Positions 44,714 to 52,485 of a stretch of DNA of 64,000 bases are shown here, piece by piece. The DNA is from Thermoleophilum album (GTDB lineage Bacteria > Actinomycetota > Thermoleophilia > Solirubrobacterales > Thermoleophilaceae): assembly GCF_028867705.1 (NCBI RefSeq), contig NZ_CP066171.1, forward strand, positions 1,736,001-1,800,000, written 5' to 3'. Numbering within the stretch: the first letter of the stretch is position 1; every line of letters begins with the position of its first letter. The notes below the pieces were generated by a model. It was not told where the DNA came from. It made no database searches and saw only the letters and a list, made by a program, of their open reading frames with translations. Made by a program: the position numbers and the translations under genes.

Positions 44714-45327
44714 GCCGCCTGCCGTGCGGGTGGCGAGCCGAAAGCCGTGGCGCGGGCCGGACGCGCGCTGGTTTTCTCGAGCTCGGCACGTGCCTTCGCC
44801 AAGCCGAGCCGGACTCTGCTTTTGACGGTTCCCGTCGGTGAGCGCTCGAGCTCCGCTACCTCGTCGGTGCTCAGCCCGAGCAGCAGGCGCAGGGCGACCG
44901 CTCGCCGCTGTTCCACGGGAACGGCACGCAGGGCACGTACCGCTTGGCGCGCGTCGTCGCGTGCCAGCGCGATCTCGTCCGGCCCCGCCGCTGCCGCCAG
45001 CGTGCCGCGCTCGCGCGCGGTGAGACGCTCCACCGCACCGGTCGCGGCAGTACGCGAACGGGCGGCATCGAGCGCTCGACAGCGCGCCACCATGGTGATG
45101 TAGGTAGCGGCCGACGCCCGCCGCGGATCGAACCGTTCGGGCCGCTGCCAGAGCCCGAGGAAGACGTCCTGCACGACGTCCTCGGCGGCCTCGGGATCGC
45201 CCAGCACCCGCGTCGCAGCGGCGCGCGCTAGCGGCGCGCACTCGCGATAGACGCGCTCGAACACGTGCGTGTTCGCCAGGCCCGTCTGCTCCGCCCCCTG
45301 CACCGCACTCCACGCTCTGTGTTTCAT
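44710..45327 (-). CDS. ECF-type RNA polymerase sigma factor
   Basis: A 205-residue sigma-70-family protein with regions 2 and 4 only. Region 2 has EAAEDVVQDVFLGLWQRPER and the DNA-melting part ASAATYITMVARCRALDA; region 4 has VEQRRAVALRLLLGLSTDEV followed by AELERSPTGTVKSRVRLGLA. No anti-sigma gene follows; instead it is coupled to a MerR-DICT gene, so control is likely through that regulator. I chose ATG 45327 rather than the TTG at 45336, which falls in the promoter -10. It is probably a leaderless transcript. Confidence 0.92.
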   Translation of the reverse strand: MKHRAWSAVQGAEQTGLANTHVFERVYRECAPLARAAATRVLGDPEAAEDVVQDVFLGLWQRPERFDPRRASAATYITMVARCRALDAARSRTAATGAVERLTARERGTLAAAAGPDEIALARDDARQAVRALRAVPVEQRRAVALRLLLGLSTDEVAELERSPTGTVKSRVRLGLAKARAELEKTSARPARATAFGSPPARQAA

Positions 45328-45406
45328 GCTGAACAAATATAGCTATTCATGATGACTAGCTTTCTTCTCCCACGTGAGCGCGCCGCATGCCACGCTTCCT
45401 GCTGCG
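45328..45406. promoter_or_regulatory. AT-rich divergent promoter/operator between sigma-factor and MerR-DICT genes
   Basis: This short gap is strikingly AT-rich for the window (45328-45365). On the minus strand TATATT at 45341-45336 is a good -10 that would start transcription almost at the ATG of the sigma-factor gene. An inverted repeat, AGCTA at 45341-45345 and TAGCT at 45357-45361, spans 21 bases and overlaps the -10, the layout expected for a MerR-type dimer. The divergent MerR-DICT gene starts at 45407 (or GTG 45374). Confidence 0.5.
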
Positions 45407-46276
45407 ATGCCGGACGAGCACAACCTGATTGGAATCGCCGAACTGGCCGCCGCTTCCGGCGTGCCGCAAGCGACCCTGCGCACGTGGGAGCGCCGTTACG
45501 GCTTTCCGAGACCGCGCCGCAGCCCCTCGGGCCGGCGTCTCTTCGACCGCGACGCAGTCGAGGCGGTGCGCCGCGTCACGACACTGCGTGCCCAGGGACT
45601 GTCGCTCGAGGCCGCAATCGCTCTCGCTCGCGACGAGGTCGCTGCTCCGGGAAGCCCCTTCGTGCACGCCGCGAGCGTGGCGGTGGGCGTGTCGCGTCTT
45701 GTCGTCACCAAGCGCACGTTGGTCGCGATCAGCCGCGCGATCGAGGACGAAATCGCCTTGCGCCTGCGGGGCGGCGTGGTCGTCGGCTTCTTTCAGCGCG
45801 AGCGCTTTTTCCGCCAGTCCGCGCGGCGCTGGGCCGACCTCGCGAGCGCGGCCGACGCTTGTTTCGCCTTCGCCGACTTCCGCCGGGCACGCGCGGGGGC
45901 GGTGTGCGAGCTGCCGCTTCCCTCCGCTTCCGAGGCACGTCGCGACTGGGCGATCGTCGCCGCGTCGGGAGAGTTCGCCGTGCTTTTGTGCGGGCGCGAG
46001 CTCGCGGCAGCGCCGCGCCTTCAGGACGACCGGCGCCGCCGCTTCGAGGCGTTCTGGACGACGGAAATAGGAGCGATCAAGGCCGCGCTCGCCAGTGCCC
46101 GACGAATCGCGCACACTGTCGCCGATGGGGAGAGTCGTGAAGCGCTTGCGCCGCTCGACGAGGTGCTCGAAAGCGGTCGCGTGGCCCCGCCTTCGTTAGC
46201 GGCTCTCGTGTCCTTGTGCAACCGGATGGTGCTCTACGCCGGCGAGGGCTTGCCGGAGGAGATCGCGTCGATCTGA
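45407..46276 (+). CDS. MerR-family regulator with C-terminal DICT sensory domain (copy 2)
   Basis: A 289-residue paralogue of the regulator at 43655. The MerR helix-turn-helix is LIGIAELAAASGVPQATLRT followed by WERRYGFPRPRRSPSGRRLF, nearly identical to copy 1. The DICT domain has VTKRTLVAISRAIEDEIALR, VVGFFQRERFFRQSARRWAD and RRDWAIVAASGEFAVLLCGR. ATG 45407 gives the same spacing to the DNA-binding helix as in homologues; GTG 45374 would add 11 residues. Its 3' end overlaps the convergent fprA-type gene by 81 bases. Confidence 0.87.
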   Translation: MPDEHNLIGIAELAAASGVPQATLRTWERRYGFPRPRRSPSGRRLFDRDAVEAVRRVTTLRAQGLSLEAAIALARDEVAAPGSPFVHAASVAVGVSRLVVTKRTLVAISRAIEDEIALRLRGGVVVGFFQRERFFRQSARRWADLASAADACFAFADFRRARAGAVCELPLPSASEARRDWAIVAASGEFAVLLCGRELAAAPRLQDDRRRRFEAFWTTEIGAIKAALASARRIAHTVADGESREALAPLDEVLESGRVAPPSLAALVSLCNRMVLYAGEGLPEEIASI

Positions 46277-47677
46277 GAACTTGACCCGCGGGCGTCCTTG
46301 GGCGCGCCCGCGTTCGCGTTCGGCAGCGTCAATCCGCAGCCATCCCGAGTAGTCGACGAGCACCACCCGGTCGCGCAAGCCGAGCTCGTCGAGAGGGTCG
46401 CGGTGGCGATCGGTGGATCGCACCGAGTCTGCGGACGCTTGCGACTCGACCGTCGCCTGCCTGTCGAGATCTTCGAGCACGGCCGCGGCCGTCTCGGCGG
46501 CGTCCTGCTTGTTCGTGCCGATCACCCCTGTCGGCCCCCGTTTAGCCCACCCTGCAACGTAGAGTTTTGGCAGAGGGGCGCGACTGGCCGGATCGAGCAC
46601 CCGCCCCCGATCGTTGGGAACGATCCCGCGCTCGGCATCGAAGGGAAGCTCGGGCAAGGGCTCGCTGCGGAAGCCGACCGCCCGCACCACGAGCCCGCAC
46701 GCGATCGATTCCGTCAGGTCGGTGGCTACCGCAACCACACGACCGCCATCTTCGACAAGCGTGTTGCGCACCACCTCGACGGCCGCGACACGACGGTCGC
46801 CGACGATGCGCAGCGGGGAGCGGCGGAAGAGAAAACGCAGCCGTCGCTCGGCGTGCCCGCCCTGGCGGCGCGCGAACTCGCTGAACGTCTCGAGATTGCG
46901 ACGCCGTGTGGGATCGTCGGCGCGGGCGAGCGTGCTGCGCGAGGCCGGCTCGAGCTCGAGCTCGCGCGGATCGACCACGACCGCACAGCCCGGTATCGCG
47001 CCGAGCTCGCGCAGCTCGGGGTTCGTGAAAGATGCCTCGGCCGGCCCCCGGCGCCCGACGATCACCACCTCGCGCACACGGCTGGTCCGCAGCGTCTCCA
47101 GAGCGTGGTCGGCGATGTCGGTGCGCGCCAAAAGATCGGGGGGCGAGAGCAGGATGCGCGCGACGTCGGCGGCGACGTTGCCGTTTCCGACCACGACCGC
47201 CCGCTCGCACGAGAGGTCGACGGGCAGGTCGCGGTAGTCGGGATGGCCGTTGTACCAGCTGACGAAGGCGCCCGCACCCAGCGAACCGGGAAGGTCCTCG
47301 CCGGGTATACCAAGCTCGCGGTCGACCGGCGCGCCGGTCGCCACCACCACCGCGTCGTACACGTCGAGGAGCTCGGAGAGCGTGACGTCGCGGCCGACTT
47401 CGACGTTGCCGAGGAAGCGAAACCCGGCGAGCCGCGCGACGCGCTCGAAGGCGCGCGCTACCGCCTTGATGTTCTGGTGGTCGGGGGCCACACCGAAGCG
47501 AACGAGCCCCCACGGGGTCGGCAGACGCTCGTAGACGTCGACGGCCACGGCGCCCGGCCGCTGCCGCAAGAGGAACCCCGTGACGTACATGCCGGCCGGC
47601 CCGGAGCCGACCACCGCCACCGCTGCCCTAGCTTCGCGCTCGGCCGCTGGCACCTCCAGCAGCCTATCCGCGTGCAC
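46196..47677 (-). CDS. fprA: Ferredoxin/adrenodoxin-NADP+ reductase (FprA type)
   Basis: A 493-residue flavoprotein that moves electrons between NADPH and ferredoxin, of the mitochondrial adrenodoxin-reductase class. FAD-binding GxGxxG is VAVVGSGPAGMYVTGFLL; the class signature YERLPTPWGLVRFGVAPDHQ is intact; NADPH binding is VVGNGNVAADVARILL with VIVGRRGPAEASFT. The end PTGVIGTNKQDAAETAAAVL contacts FAD. The C-terminal 27 residues run past the usual end and overlap the convergent MerR-DICT gene by 81 bases. It lies 14 bases below the RDD gene in the same direction. Confidence 0.93.
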   Translation of the reverse strand: MHADRLLEVPAAEREARAAVAVVGSGPAGMYVTGFLLRQRPGAVAVDVYERLPTPWGLVRFGVAPDHQNIKAVARAFERVARLAGFRFLGNVEVGRDVTLSELLDVYDAVVVATGAPVDRELGIPGEDLPGSLGAGAFVSWYNGHPDYRDLPVDLSCERAVVVGNGNVAADVARILLSPPDLLARTDIADHALETLRTSRVREVVIVGRRGPAEASFTNPELRELGAIPGCAVVVDPRELELEPASRSTLARADDPTRRRNLETFSEFARRQGGHAERRLRFLFRRSPLRIVGDRRVAAVEVVRNTLVEDGGRVVAVATDLTESIACGLVVRAVGFRSEPLPELPFDAERGIVPNDRGRVLDPASRAPLPKLYVAGWAKRGPTGVIGTNKQDAAETAAAVLEDLDRQATVESQASADSVRSTDRHRDPLDELGLRDRVVLVDYSGWLRIDAAERERGRAQGRPRVKFSDRRDLLRQALAGVEHHPVAQGHESR

Positions 47678-47691
47678 GACGAGCGCTGCGG

Positions 47692-48792
47692 TCAGCGTCC
47701 GGTGCCCGCGGCGGGATCACGGTCGCCGGCGGACCCTCCGTTCTCCCAGTCGCCCATCAGCAGCTCGATCGGCGACGAGACGACCTGCGTCTGTCGCACC
47801 CGCACCTCTCCGCCGGCGCTGTCGGGCGTAGCCACGTCGCCGGCCACGTTGTCGTCCGCTGGCGTCGAGCCCTCAGCGCTCGCGTCGCGCGCCGGGGCCA
47901 TCGAGTCCTCCGCCCGATCGGCTTCGCTCGCGCCCCCTGTCGCGGCGGGGCGGTCGGGCTCGACCGCGGACGCCTGCTCGGCCCCGGGCAGATGCTCCTC
48001 TGCCGAAGCGGGCGCCTGCTCGGCGACCGCCGGCGCCTGCTGCTCGGCCACAGAGTGCTCCTCCCCGGCCACAGCCGGCGCGCCCTCAGCCACAGCGACT
48101 GCCTCGTCGGAAGAGGTGTCCGCCTCCTCGGCCGCGGCCGGCGGTTCCTCGGGCGCTGGCGTGACTTTCTCGGCCGCGAGCGCAGGCCCCTCTTCCACGG
48201 GCGCCGCCTGCTCGGACGCGAGCGCCGCGGGGGCGTCGACGCTCTCGACCGTTTCGACGGTCTCGCCCTGAGCGCCGCTTGCGTCTTCCCAAAGCGCAGC
48301 CTCTTCGCTAGCTTCGCTGGCCGGCTCTTCCGCCACCCACGTGACGCCGGCAGGGGAGGCGGCGGCGCGCTCCGGCTCAGCGTTCTGGTCTAGTACCAAC
48401 GTTCCAGCTGCGATGTCGCCGAGGCGCTGTCGCCGCTCGCCGGTACGCCACATGCTCACCAGCCCGACCAGATAGACGGGCAGCGCGTCGACCAGCCGCA
48501 AGACGTTGCGCAGCAACACCTCGCGGAACCCGGGCAGGCTGCCGTCGGTGCGGAACACGCGCAGGCGGAAAAGCCGCTTGCCGAGCGTCTGCCCGTTCAA
48601 AGCCTCCAGCGCTACGAAGTAGTAGAGCGACCAAAGCACGGCCATCGCGCCGCCCTGCACACCACCGCCGGTCACCCCCTGCACGATCACGAAGATCCCG
48701 GCGCAAACCACGGCGTCGACCAACCCGGCGGCGATGCGCCTCCCGTCGACGCGACGACCGCCGTACTCGAGCAGTCCGGCACGGATATCCAT
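47692..48792 (-). CDS. RDD-family membrane protein with a long acidic, Ala/Glu/Pro-rich tail
   Basis: A 366-residue protein. Residues 1-140 are an RDD domain: GRRIAAGLVDAVVCAGIFVI with Arg and Asp in helix 1, LNGQTLGKRLFRLRVFRTDG, and LVSMWRTGERRQRLGDIAAG. Residues about 145-340 are a low-complexity cytoplasmic tail of acidic Ala/Glu/Pro/Val repeats (such as EEPPAAAEEADTSSDEAVAV), likely disordered. RDD proteins are thought to be transporters or membrane modulators. It precedes the FprA gene in the same operon. Such a long acidic tail is unusual for the family. Confidence 0.82.
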   Translation of the reverse strand: MDIRAGLLEYGGRRVDGRRIAAGLVDAVVCAGIFVIVQGVTGGGVQGGAMAVLWSLYYFVALEALNGQTLGKRLFRLRVFRTDGSLPGFREVLLRNVLRLVDALPVYLVGLVSMWRTGERRQRLGDIAAGTLVLDQNAEPERAAASPAGVTWVAEEPASEASEEAALWEDASGAQGETVETVESVDAPAALASEQAAPVEEGPALAAEKVTPAPEEPPAAAEEADTSSDEAVAVAEGAPAVAGEEHSVAEQQAPAVAEQAPASAEEHLPGAEQASAVEPDRPAATGGASEADRAEDSMAPARDASAEGSTPADDNVAGDVATPDSAGGEVRVRQTQVVSSPIELLMGDWENGGSAGDRDPAAGTGR

Positions 48793-48877
48793 GCGCTCCA
48801 GATCGGCAGCTCGCCCATCGAGTTGAGAGCGCAGCCGCGATTTGCAGCGGAAGTTGCGTTCGCAGGCGCGCCTACGC

Positions 48878-49744
48878 TCAGTCCGCAGCGCCGATGTGCG
48901 TCACGAGCTCGCCGAGCACGCGGGACCGCACGATGAGCTCGTCGCCGGGGCGCAACCACACGCGCGGCTTGCGCAAGCTGCCGACGCCGGCGGGCGTTCC
49001 GGTAGCGACGACGTCGCCGGGCTCAAGCGTCATCAGCGCCGAGAGATGAGCGACGAGCGCCGGTATCGAGTGCACCAGATCGGCCGTCGTCGCCGCCTGC
49101 ATCCGCTCGCCGTTCAACAAAAGTTCGATGTCGATCGCGTCGTGGCTGCCGGCCTCGTCGGGCGTGACCAGGGCCGGTCCCATCGGCGCCGAGCCGTCGA
49201 AAACCTTGCCCGGCATCCACTGCGGGGTAGCGAACTGCAGGTCGCGGGCCGACAGATCGTTGAACAGCGTGTAGCCAGCGATGTGGTCAAGCGCCCGCTC
49301 CTCGGGTACGTCCCTGCAGCGCTGCCCGACCACGAAAGCGACCTCTGCCTCGTAGTCCACTTTGGCACTGAGCCGCGGCAGCGGCACGGTGGCTCCCGGC
49401 GCCGCGAGCGCGTTGCGGAACTTGGCGAAAAACGTGGGCTGCGACGGTGGCTCGGCCCCTTGCTCCTCGGCGTGAGAGCGGTAGTTGAGGCCGATGCAGA
49501 CGATCTTCTGGGGAGCGAGGATCGGCGGCTCGAGCGAAACCTCGTCGAGGCGACCGACGGTCTCGCCGGCGTGCACCGCGCCGAGCTGGCCGCTCGCCAC
49601 CAGGTCGTCGACCGTCGCGGGCCGCGCATCGTCGCCGGCGGTCTCGGTCGCTACGTCGGCGCGGTAGACGACCCCCTCGCGCAAAACACCAGCGCGAACG
49701 CAACCCTGTCGATCTCTGTAGTTGACGAGCCGCACGCGGCGCAC
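48878..49744 (-). CDS. Fumarylacetoacetate hydrolase (FAH) family protein
   Basis: A 288-residue Mg/Mn-dependent enzyme. The FAH core is IVCIGLNYRSHAEEQGAEPP, then metal-ligand Glu residues in KVDYEAEVAFVVGQ and an Asp in FNDLSARDLQ, and VATGTPAGVGSLRKP near the end. Family members include fumarylpyruvate hydrolases, 2-hydroxyhepta-2,4-diene-1,7-dioate isomerases and oxaloacetate decarboxylases; the exact activity cannot be told. It is 85 bases above the RDD gene on the same strand and stands near the iron-sulfur genes. Confidence 0.9.
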   Translation of the reverse strand: MRRVRLVNYRDRQGCVRAGVLREGVVYRADVATETAGDDARPATVDDLVASGQLGAVHAGETVGRLDEVSLEPPILAPQKIVCIGLNYRSHAEEQGAEPPSQPTFFAKFRNALAAPGATVPLPRLSAKVDYEAEVAFVVGQRCRDVPEERALDHIAGYTLFNDLSARDLQFATPQWMPGKVFDGSAPMGPALVTPDEAGSHDAIDIELLLNGERMQAATTADLVHSIPALVAHLSALMTLEPGDVVATGTPAGVGSLRKPRVWLRPGDELIVRSRVLGELVTHIGAAD

Positions 49745-49855
49745 CCTACCCGACAGGGCGCGTGGGCGGCAGCGAGCGACCGGCTAGTGCTTAGCGCGTG
49801 CGCGGCGGCATCGCGCGGGCGCTCGGCGGCTCACCGCCGTGCGTAGATGTCTAGG

Positions 49856-50215
49856 TCAGACCGCCGCGCCGCACGACGGCTCCTCGTCGGCGATACGGAA
49901 CGAGGAACCGCAGCCGCAGGACGCTACGACGTTGGGGTTCTCGACCTGGAAGCCCGCGCCCATGAAGCTTTCCGTGTAATCGACGGTCGAACCGTCGACG
50001 TAGCGCAGACTCGCCGGGTCGACGAACACCCGGATGCCCTGCGACTCGAAGACGTGGTCGCCGTCGCGTTGCTCGTCGAGCGCGAGCGCGTACTGGAAGC
50101 CCGAACAGCCGCCGCCGCGCACGCCGACGCGCAACCCGACTTCCCCCTCGCTTGCGCCCTGCGCGGCCATGAACTCGCGAACCTTCTGAGCGGCGAACTC
50201 GGTCAGCGTCACCAT
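49856..50215 (-). CDS. A-type iron-sulfur carrier (ErpA/IscA-like)
   Basis: A 119-residue carrier that delivers iron-sulfur clusters to target enzymes. The three cluster-binding cysteines are present: one in VRGGGCSGFQYAL and two in VVASCGCGSSFRI. The domain spans residues 2-107; the C-terminus has an additional Cys in EPSCGAAV. Start ATG 50215. It is divergent from the BolA and CGFS glutaredoxin genes across 63 bases, so all three belong to iron-sulfur trafficking. Confidence 0.94.
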   Translation of the reverse strand: MVTLTEFAAQKVREFMAAQGASEGEVGLRVGVRGGGCSGFQYALALDEQRDGDHVFESQGIRVFVDPASLRYVDGSTVDYTESFMGAGFQVENPNVVASCGCGSSFRIADEEPSCGAAV

Positions 50216-50278
50216 CGTGGTGCGATTGTAGGCGCTCGAAGCGGCAACCCCACCTGGCGTAGCGCTATCGTCGCCGGC

Positions 50279-50518
50279 GTGCCTTCGGTCGACGAGATCA
50301 GGGGCCGGATCGAGGCGGCGCTACCGGGCGCGCGGGTGACCGTCGAGGACCTCACTGGCGGGGGCGACCACTTCCGCTGCGAGATCGTCTCCGACCGTTT
50401 TCGCGGCCTCTCGCGGCTCGAGCGCCACAAACTTGTGTACGCGATCTTCGGTGACGAGATCGGCGGCCCGATACACGCTCTGTCGCTGAAGACCCTCGCG
50501 CCGGAGGAGGCGAAATGA
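50279..50518 (+). CDS. bolA: BolA-family protein
   Basis: A 79-residue BolA/IbaG-like protein. The family helix-loop is GGGDHFRCEIVSDRFRGLSR followed by LERHKLVYAIF, with the conserved HxLxLxT at IHALSLKTL; the His can co-ligate a [2Fe-2S] cluster with a CGFS glutaredoxin. Start is GTG 50279. Its stop overlaps the start of the glutaredoxin gene (ATGA at 50515), which matches the known BolA-Grx4 partnership. Confidence 0.9.
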   Translation: MPSVDEIRGRIEAALPGARVTVEDLTGGGDHFRCEIVSDRFRGLSRLERHKLVYAIFGDEIGGPIHALSLKTLAPEEAK

Positions 50519-50988
50519 CCGAACCATCTCTCAACAACGACGAGCTCACGCGTCAGGAGATCCGCGAGTTCATCGAGCGCGCGATCCGCGAGAACCGCGT
50601 AATGCTGTTCATGAAAGGCACGCCCGACCAACCACGTTGCGGCTTTTCCGCGCGTGTCGCGGCGATCCTGAGCGGTCTCGGTGTGCGTTACGCGGCGATG
50701 GACATCCTGCCCGACCCGCGCATCCGCGAGGAGCTGTCGGCGCTGTCGGGATGGCCGACAATCCCGCAACTGTTCGTCGACGGCGAGCTGATCGGCGGCT
50801 GCGACATCGTCACGGAGATGTTCGAGAGCGGCGAGCTGCAGGAGCTTTTGGGCGTCGACGCAAGCGCCAACGAAGGCGACGACAGCGCACGCGGCCAGCG
50901 GACCGAACCGAGTCCGCCCGCCGCGGACACCCCGAGCGGCCCCGCAGCGCGCCCGATCCCGCTCGAGAACAACCTTCGCGACGATTAG
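50515..50988 (+). CDS. grxD: CGFS monothiol glutaredoxin (Grx4/GrxD type)
   Basis: A 157-residue monothiol glutaredoxin that holds a bridging [2Fe-2S] cluster. The core is VMLFMKGTPDQPRCGFSARV, with the CGFS motif, then GWPTIPQLFVDGELIGGCDI and EMFESGEL. The catalytic domain ends near residue 112; the last 45 residues are a Pro/Ser/Asp-rich tail absent from the usual 110-residue form. Translationally coupled to bolA. Confidence 0.94.
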   Translation: MTEPSLNNDELTRQEIREFIERAIRENRVMLFMKGTPDQPRCGFSARVAAILSGLGVRYAAMDILPDPRIREELSALSGWPTIPQLFVDGELIGGCDIVTEMFESGELQELLGVDASANEGDDSARGQRTEPSPPAADTPSGPAARPIPLENNLRDD

Positions 50989-51055
50989 ACGAGCGACGCG
51001 CGCCCGCGGCGCTCGGCGCAGCAGCCGGGAAGGTGCGCGCCGCCCGTGGCGTCCG

Positions 51056-51439
51056 TCACTCGCTTCTGGCGATGTGCTGCCGCAGATAGCCCTCGCGACG
51101 TCGCTGGCAGGGCAAGCAGCGCAACGCGTCGGGGGCGGCGAGCAGGCGCTCGCGCGGGATCTCGCGCCCGCAGTCGATGCAGAAACCGTAGGTGCCGTGG
51201 GCGATCGCTCGCAGCGCCGCGCCGATCCGGTCGCGCTCGTCGCGCAACAGCATGAGAGTCGTTTCGTCGAGCTCGCGGTCGTGAAGGTCGCTCGCTACGT
51301 CGCTCGGATGGTTGTCGACGTGGGCGAACTCGCTGTCCGGCTCGACCCGCCCGACTCTGGCAAGTGTGGCCTCGAGCTCGGCGAGGCGGGTCTCGAGACG
51401 CCTCCGCGCCGCTTCCAATTCGCTCGTGCTCAACGCCAT
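51056..51439 (-). CDS. DksA/TraR-type C4 zinc-finger protein
   Basis: A 127-residue protein. A coiled-coil N-terminus (LEAARRRLETRLAELEATLA) is followed by the C4 zinc finger, CIDCGREIP and CLPC with 17 residues between, as in DksA/TraR. It lacks the DxxDxA coiled-coil tip of true DksA but has DRELDETTLMLLRDERDRIG. The ATG at 51439 is preceded by no clear ribosome-binding site. Likely a transcription modulator binding RNA polymerase secondary channel; this is inferred from the family. Confidence 0.88.
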   Translation of the reverse strand: MALSTSELEAARRRLETRLAELEATLARVGRVEPDSEFAHVDNHPSDVASDLHDRELDETTLMLLRDERDRIGAALRAIAHGTYGFCIDCGREIPRERLLAAPDALRCLPCQRRREGYLRQHIARSE

Positions 51440-51600
51440 GTCGTCGACGCTCCTGCGCGGCTCCTCCGCAAGAGGCGAGAGCAGCTTGGCTCGCTACCAC
51501 GCGGCTGTGCACCGCGTTTGCTGCCGAGTTTAGGTGCAGCGGTCGCGGCCGTCCCGGGCTATGGCGACCGGAGGCGCTGCACTAGTCTCCCGGCGAACAG

Positions 51601-52485
51601 ATGCCCGAGCCGGAACAACGCTCGCCGGTCGCGATCGTCACCGACAGTACCTCGTACCTGCCGCCCGAGCTGCTTGCCCGCGAGGGGATCGTCGTCGTTC
51701 CGCTTTACATCGTCGAAGGCGAGCGGCAGATTCCCGAGACGGAGATAGACGACCAGGCGGCGTTTCTCGAGCGGTTGCGCCGAAGTGAACGGCTACCGAC
51801 GACCTCGCAGCCGTCGGTAGGCGATTTCGTCGCCGCATACGAGCCCTTATTGGCGGACGGGCGAACGGTGGTGTCGATCCACATCTCGGGAGGTCTGTCG
51901 GGTACCGCCGAGTCCGCTCGCCAGGCGGCCGCACAACTCGAGCGCGAAGGCAAAGGCGGCGAGCGCGTCCACGTGATCGACTCGCGCACCGCGGCTGGGG
52001 GCCTCGGTTTCCTTGTTCTCGCCGCTGCGGCCGCGGCGCGTACGAGCGGCACGGCGGCGGCCGTCGAGCAGCGCGTCGAGGCGGCGCGCGCCTCGCTGCG
52101 TATGTGGTTCGGCATCGACACGCTCGAGTACCTGCGTCGCGGTGGTCGGATCGGGGCGGCGCGCGCATGGCTCGGGACCGCGCTGAAGCTGAAACCGATC
52201 CTGACGGTCGACGGCGAGATGGTCCCGGTCGAGCGCGTACGCACTCACCGGCGGCTTGTCGAGCGGATGGTCGAGTATGCGCGCGAGCTGGCTGATGCGG
52301 GTTGCACAGCCTGGGCAGTCCAGCACGTTGCCGATTCCGGCACCGCCGAGACGCTGGTCGAGCGCTGCCGAGCGATCTTCGGGTGCGATCCGTACTTCGT
52401 GAGCGAGATCGGTCCGGTGCTCTCAGTACACACCGGCCCGGGGTTGCTCGGCGTCGGCGGGATCGACCCGCGCCTGCTCACGTGA
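51601..52485 (+). CDS. degV: DegV-family fatty-acid-binding protein
   Basis: A 294-residue protein of the DegV/FakB family, which binds fatty acids for phosphorylation by FakA. Motifs are VAIVTDSTSYLPPELLAREG, TTSQPSVGDFVAAYEPLLA, VVSIHISGGLSGTAESARQA and DTLEYLRRGGRIGAARAWLG. The C-terminal GPVLSVHTGPGLLGVGG ends as in FakB proteins. No fakA is in this window. Its stop overlaps the next gene's GTG by 4 bases. Confidence 0.93.
   Translation: MPEPEQRSPVAIVTDSTSYLPPELLAREGIVVVPLYIVEGERQIPETEIDDQAAFLERLRRSERLPTTSQPSVGDFVAAYEPLLADGRTVVSIHISGGLSGTAESARQAAAQLEREGKGGERVHVIDSRTAAGGLGFLVLAAAAAARTSGTAAAVEQRVEAARASLRMWFGIDTLEYLRRGGRIGAARAWLGTALKLKPILTVDGEMVPVERVRTHRRLVERMVEYARELADAGCTAWAVQHVADSGTAETLVERCRAIFGCDPYFVSEIGPVLSVHTGPGLLGVGGIDPRLLT

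Noticed and set aside
44713-46276. The two MerR-DICT genes as CarH/LitR B12-binding photoreceptors
   Set aside because: Neither protein has the ExxH or DxHxxG cobalamin-binding motifs; the C-terminal halves match the DICT pattern.
46298-48271. A 657-codon plus-strand open frame
   Set aside because: It is antisense to the FprA and RDD genes, which have clear motifs, and its translation is His/Arg/Ala-rich without any domain. Long shadow frames are expected at this GC content.
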